NCBI GenBank assembly: GCA_014872655.1
Contig: WHHJ01000001.1
Coordinates: 17,404 to 81,403 of the forward strand
Reading direction: 5' to 3'
Length of the DNA: 64,000 nt
Source of the DNA: Clostridia bacterium
Lineage (GTDB): Bacteria > Bacillota > Clostridia > Oscillospirales > UBA644
The translations under genes and the position numbers were made by a program. Shown here one piece after another: positions 63,965-64,000 of this stretch (position 1 is its first letter; every line of letters begins with the position of its first letter). The notes beneath the pieces are model-generated. The model did not search any database, was not told the origin of the DNA, and saw only the letters and a list, made by a program, of their open reading frames with translations.

Positions 63965-64000
63965 AATGATACCGATTTATAATGTGGATAACAAACAAAG

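Noticed and set aside
63967..64000. Possible start of another gene at the right edge (ATG at 63967)
   Set aside because: Only about ten codons are visible, there is no SD and no recognisable sequence.
1..64000. CRISPR arrays, insertion sequences, prophage genes, tRNA or rRNA genes
   Set aside because: I looked through the intergenic stretches and saw no regularly spaced repeats, transposase motifs, cloverleaf-like sequences ending in CCA, or rRNA segments. A tRNA or Rfam scan would be needed to be certain.

Overview
The window reads as a chromosomal segment of an anaerobic, spore-forming member of the Firmicutes, most likely a Clostridia of the Oscillospiraceae/Ruminococcaceae type. The evidence is a trimeric [FeFe]-hydrogenase of the NADH/ferredoxin type, a glycyl radical enzyme with its activase, sporulation genes (ylbJ, gpr, spoIIP), RNase J, IreB, an ECF transporter module and a tetrahydrofolate riboswitch. 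Base composition looks even, roughly mid-40s percent G+C by eye. I saw no rRNA, tRNA, CRISPR array, transposase or phage gene, so this looks like ordinary chromosome rather than an island.

Layout. 1-1.8 kb: the tail of a gene that looks like accA, then an AMP-forming acyl-CoA synthetase. 2.0-6.5 kb (minus): hydC-hydB-hydA hydrogenase operon. 6.6-8.7 kb (minus): alpha/beta hydrolase and CapA-like protein. 8.8-15.3 kb (plus): ylbJ, a glycyl radical enzyme activase and its radical enzyme, and a HelD-like helicase. 15.5-20.6 kb (minus): ppx-ppk and gpr-spoIIP. 20.7-25.8 kb (plus): rpsT, a riboswitch-controlled folT-like S component, icd and gpmI. 25.8-35.8 kb (plus): a YgjP-like hydrolase, a methyltransferase, ecfA1-ecfA2-ecfT-truA, DUF5711, cvpA, pgsA and a ClpE-like unfoldase. 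35.9-40.2 kb (minus): lemA/TPM operon with a thioesterase and a lipoprotein, and a flavoprotein. 40.3-44.2 kb (plus): lipoprotein, VanZ and MacB-like ABC transporter. 44.5-47.4 kb (minus): two glycoside-hydrolase-like proteins. 47.6-48.1 kb (plus): a small orphan membrane protein behind a promoter that carries a palindromic operator. 48.2-56.1 kb (minus): pheS-pheT-ireB-(membrane protein)-acpS-nnr-(lipoprotein)-alr. 56.2-64 kb (plus): nucleotidyltransferase/phosphomutase fusion, rnj, three tandem M42 peptidase homologues and a membrane protein.

How it fits together. The hydrogenase, glycyl radical enzyme, acyl-CoA synthetase, icd and gpmI suit fermentative metabolism with H2 disposal. The folT-like gene supplies a vitamin-specific subunit for the general ECF energising module encoded about 5 kb downstream, and is controlled by a tetrahydrofolate sensor.

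Most unusual points: (i) the third M42 homologue has lost nearly all metal and catalytic residues yet is translationally coupled to two apparently intact paralogues; (ii) the FolT-like protein carries two extra membrane helices and an external BspA-type leucine-rich-repeat segment; (iii) a glycyl radical enzyme with Cys-Trp-Glu active site and unknown substrate; (iv) pheS is split by an apparent one-base loss; (v) the phosphomutase half of the sugar nucleotidyltransferase lacks the phosphoserine loop. Start codons were moved from the longest ORF where a Shine-Dalgarno sequence (SD) decided it (hydC, ylbJ, the glycyl radical enzyme, helD, gpr, rpsT, icd, gpmI, truA, two M42 genes, alr and others).
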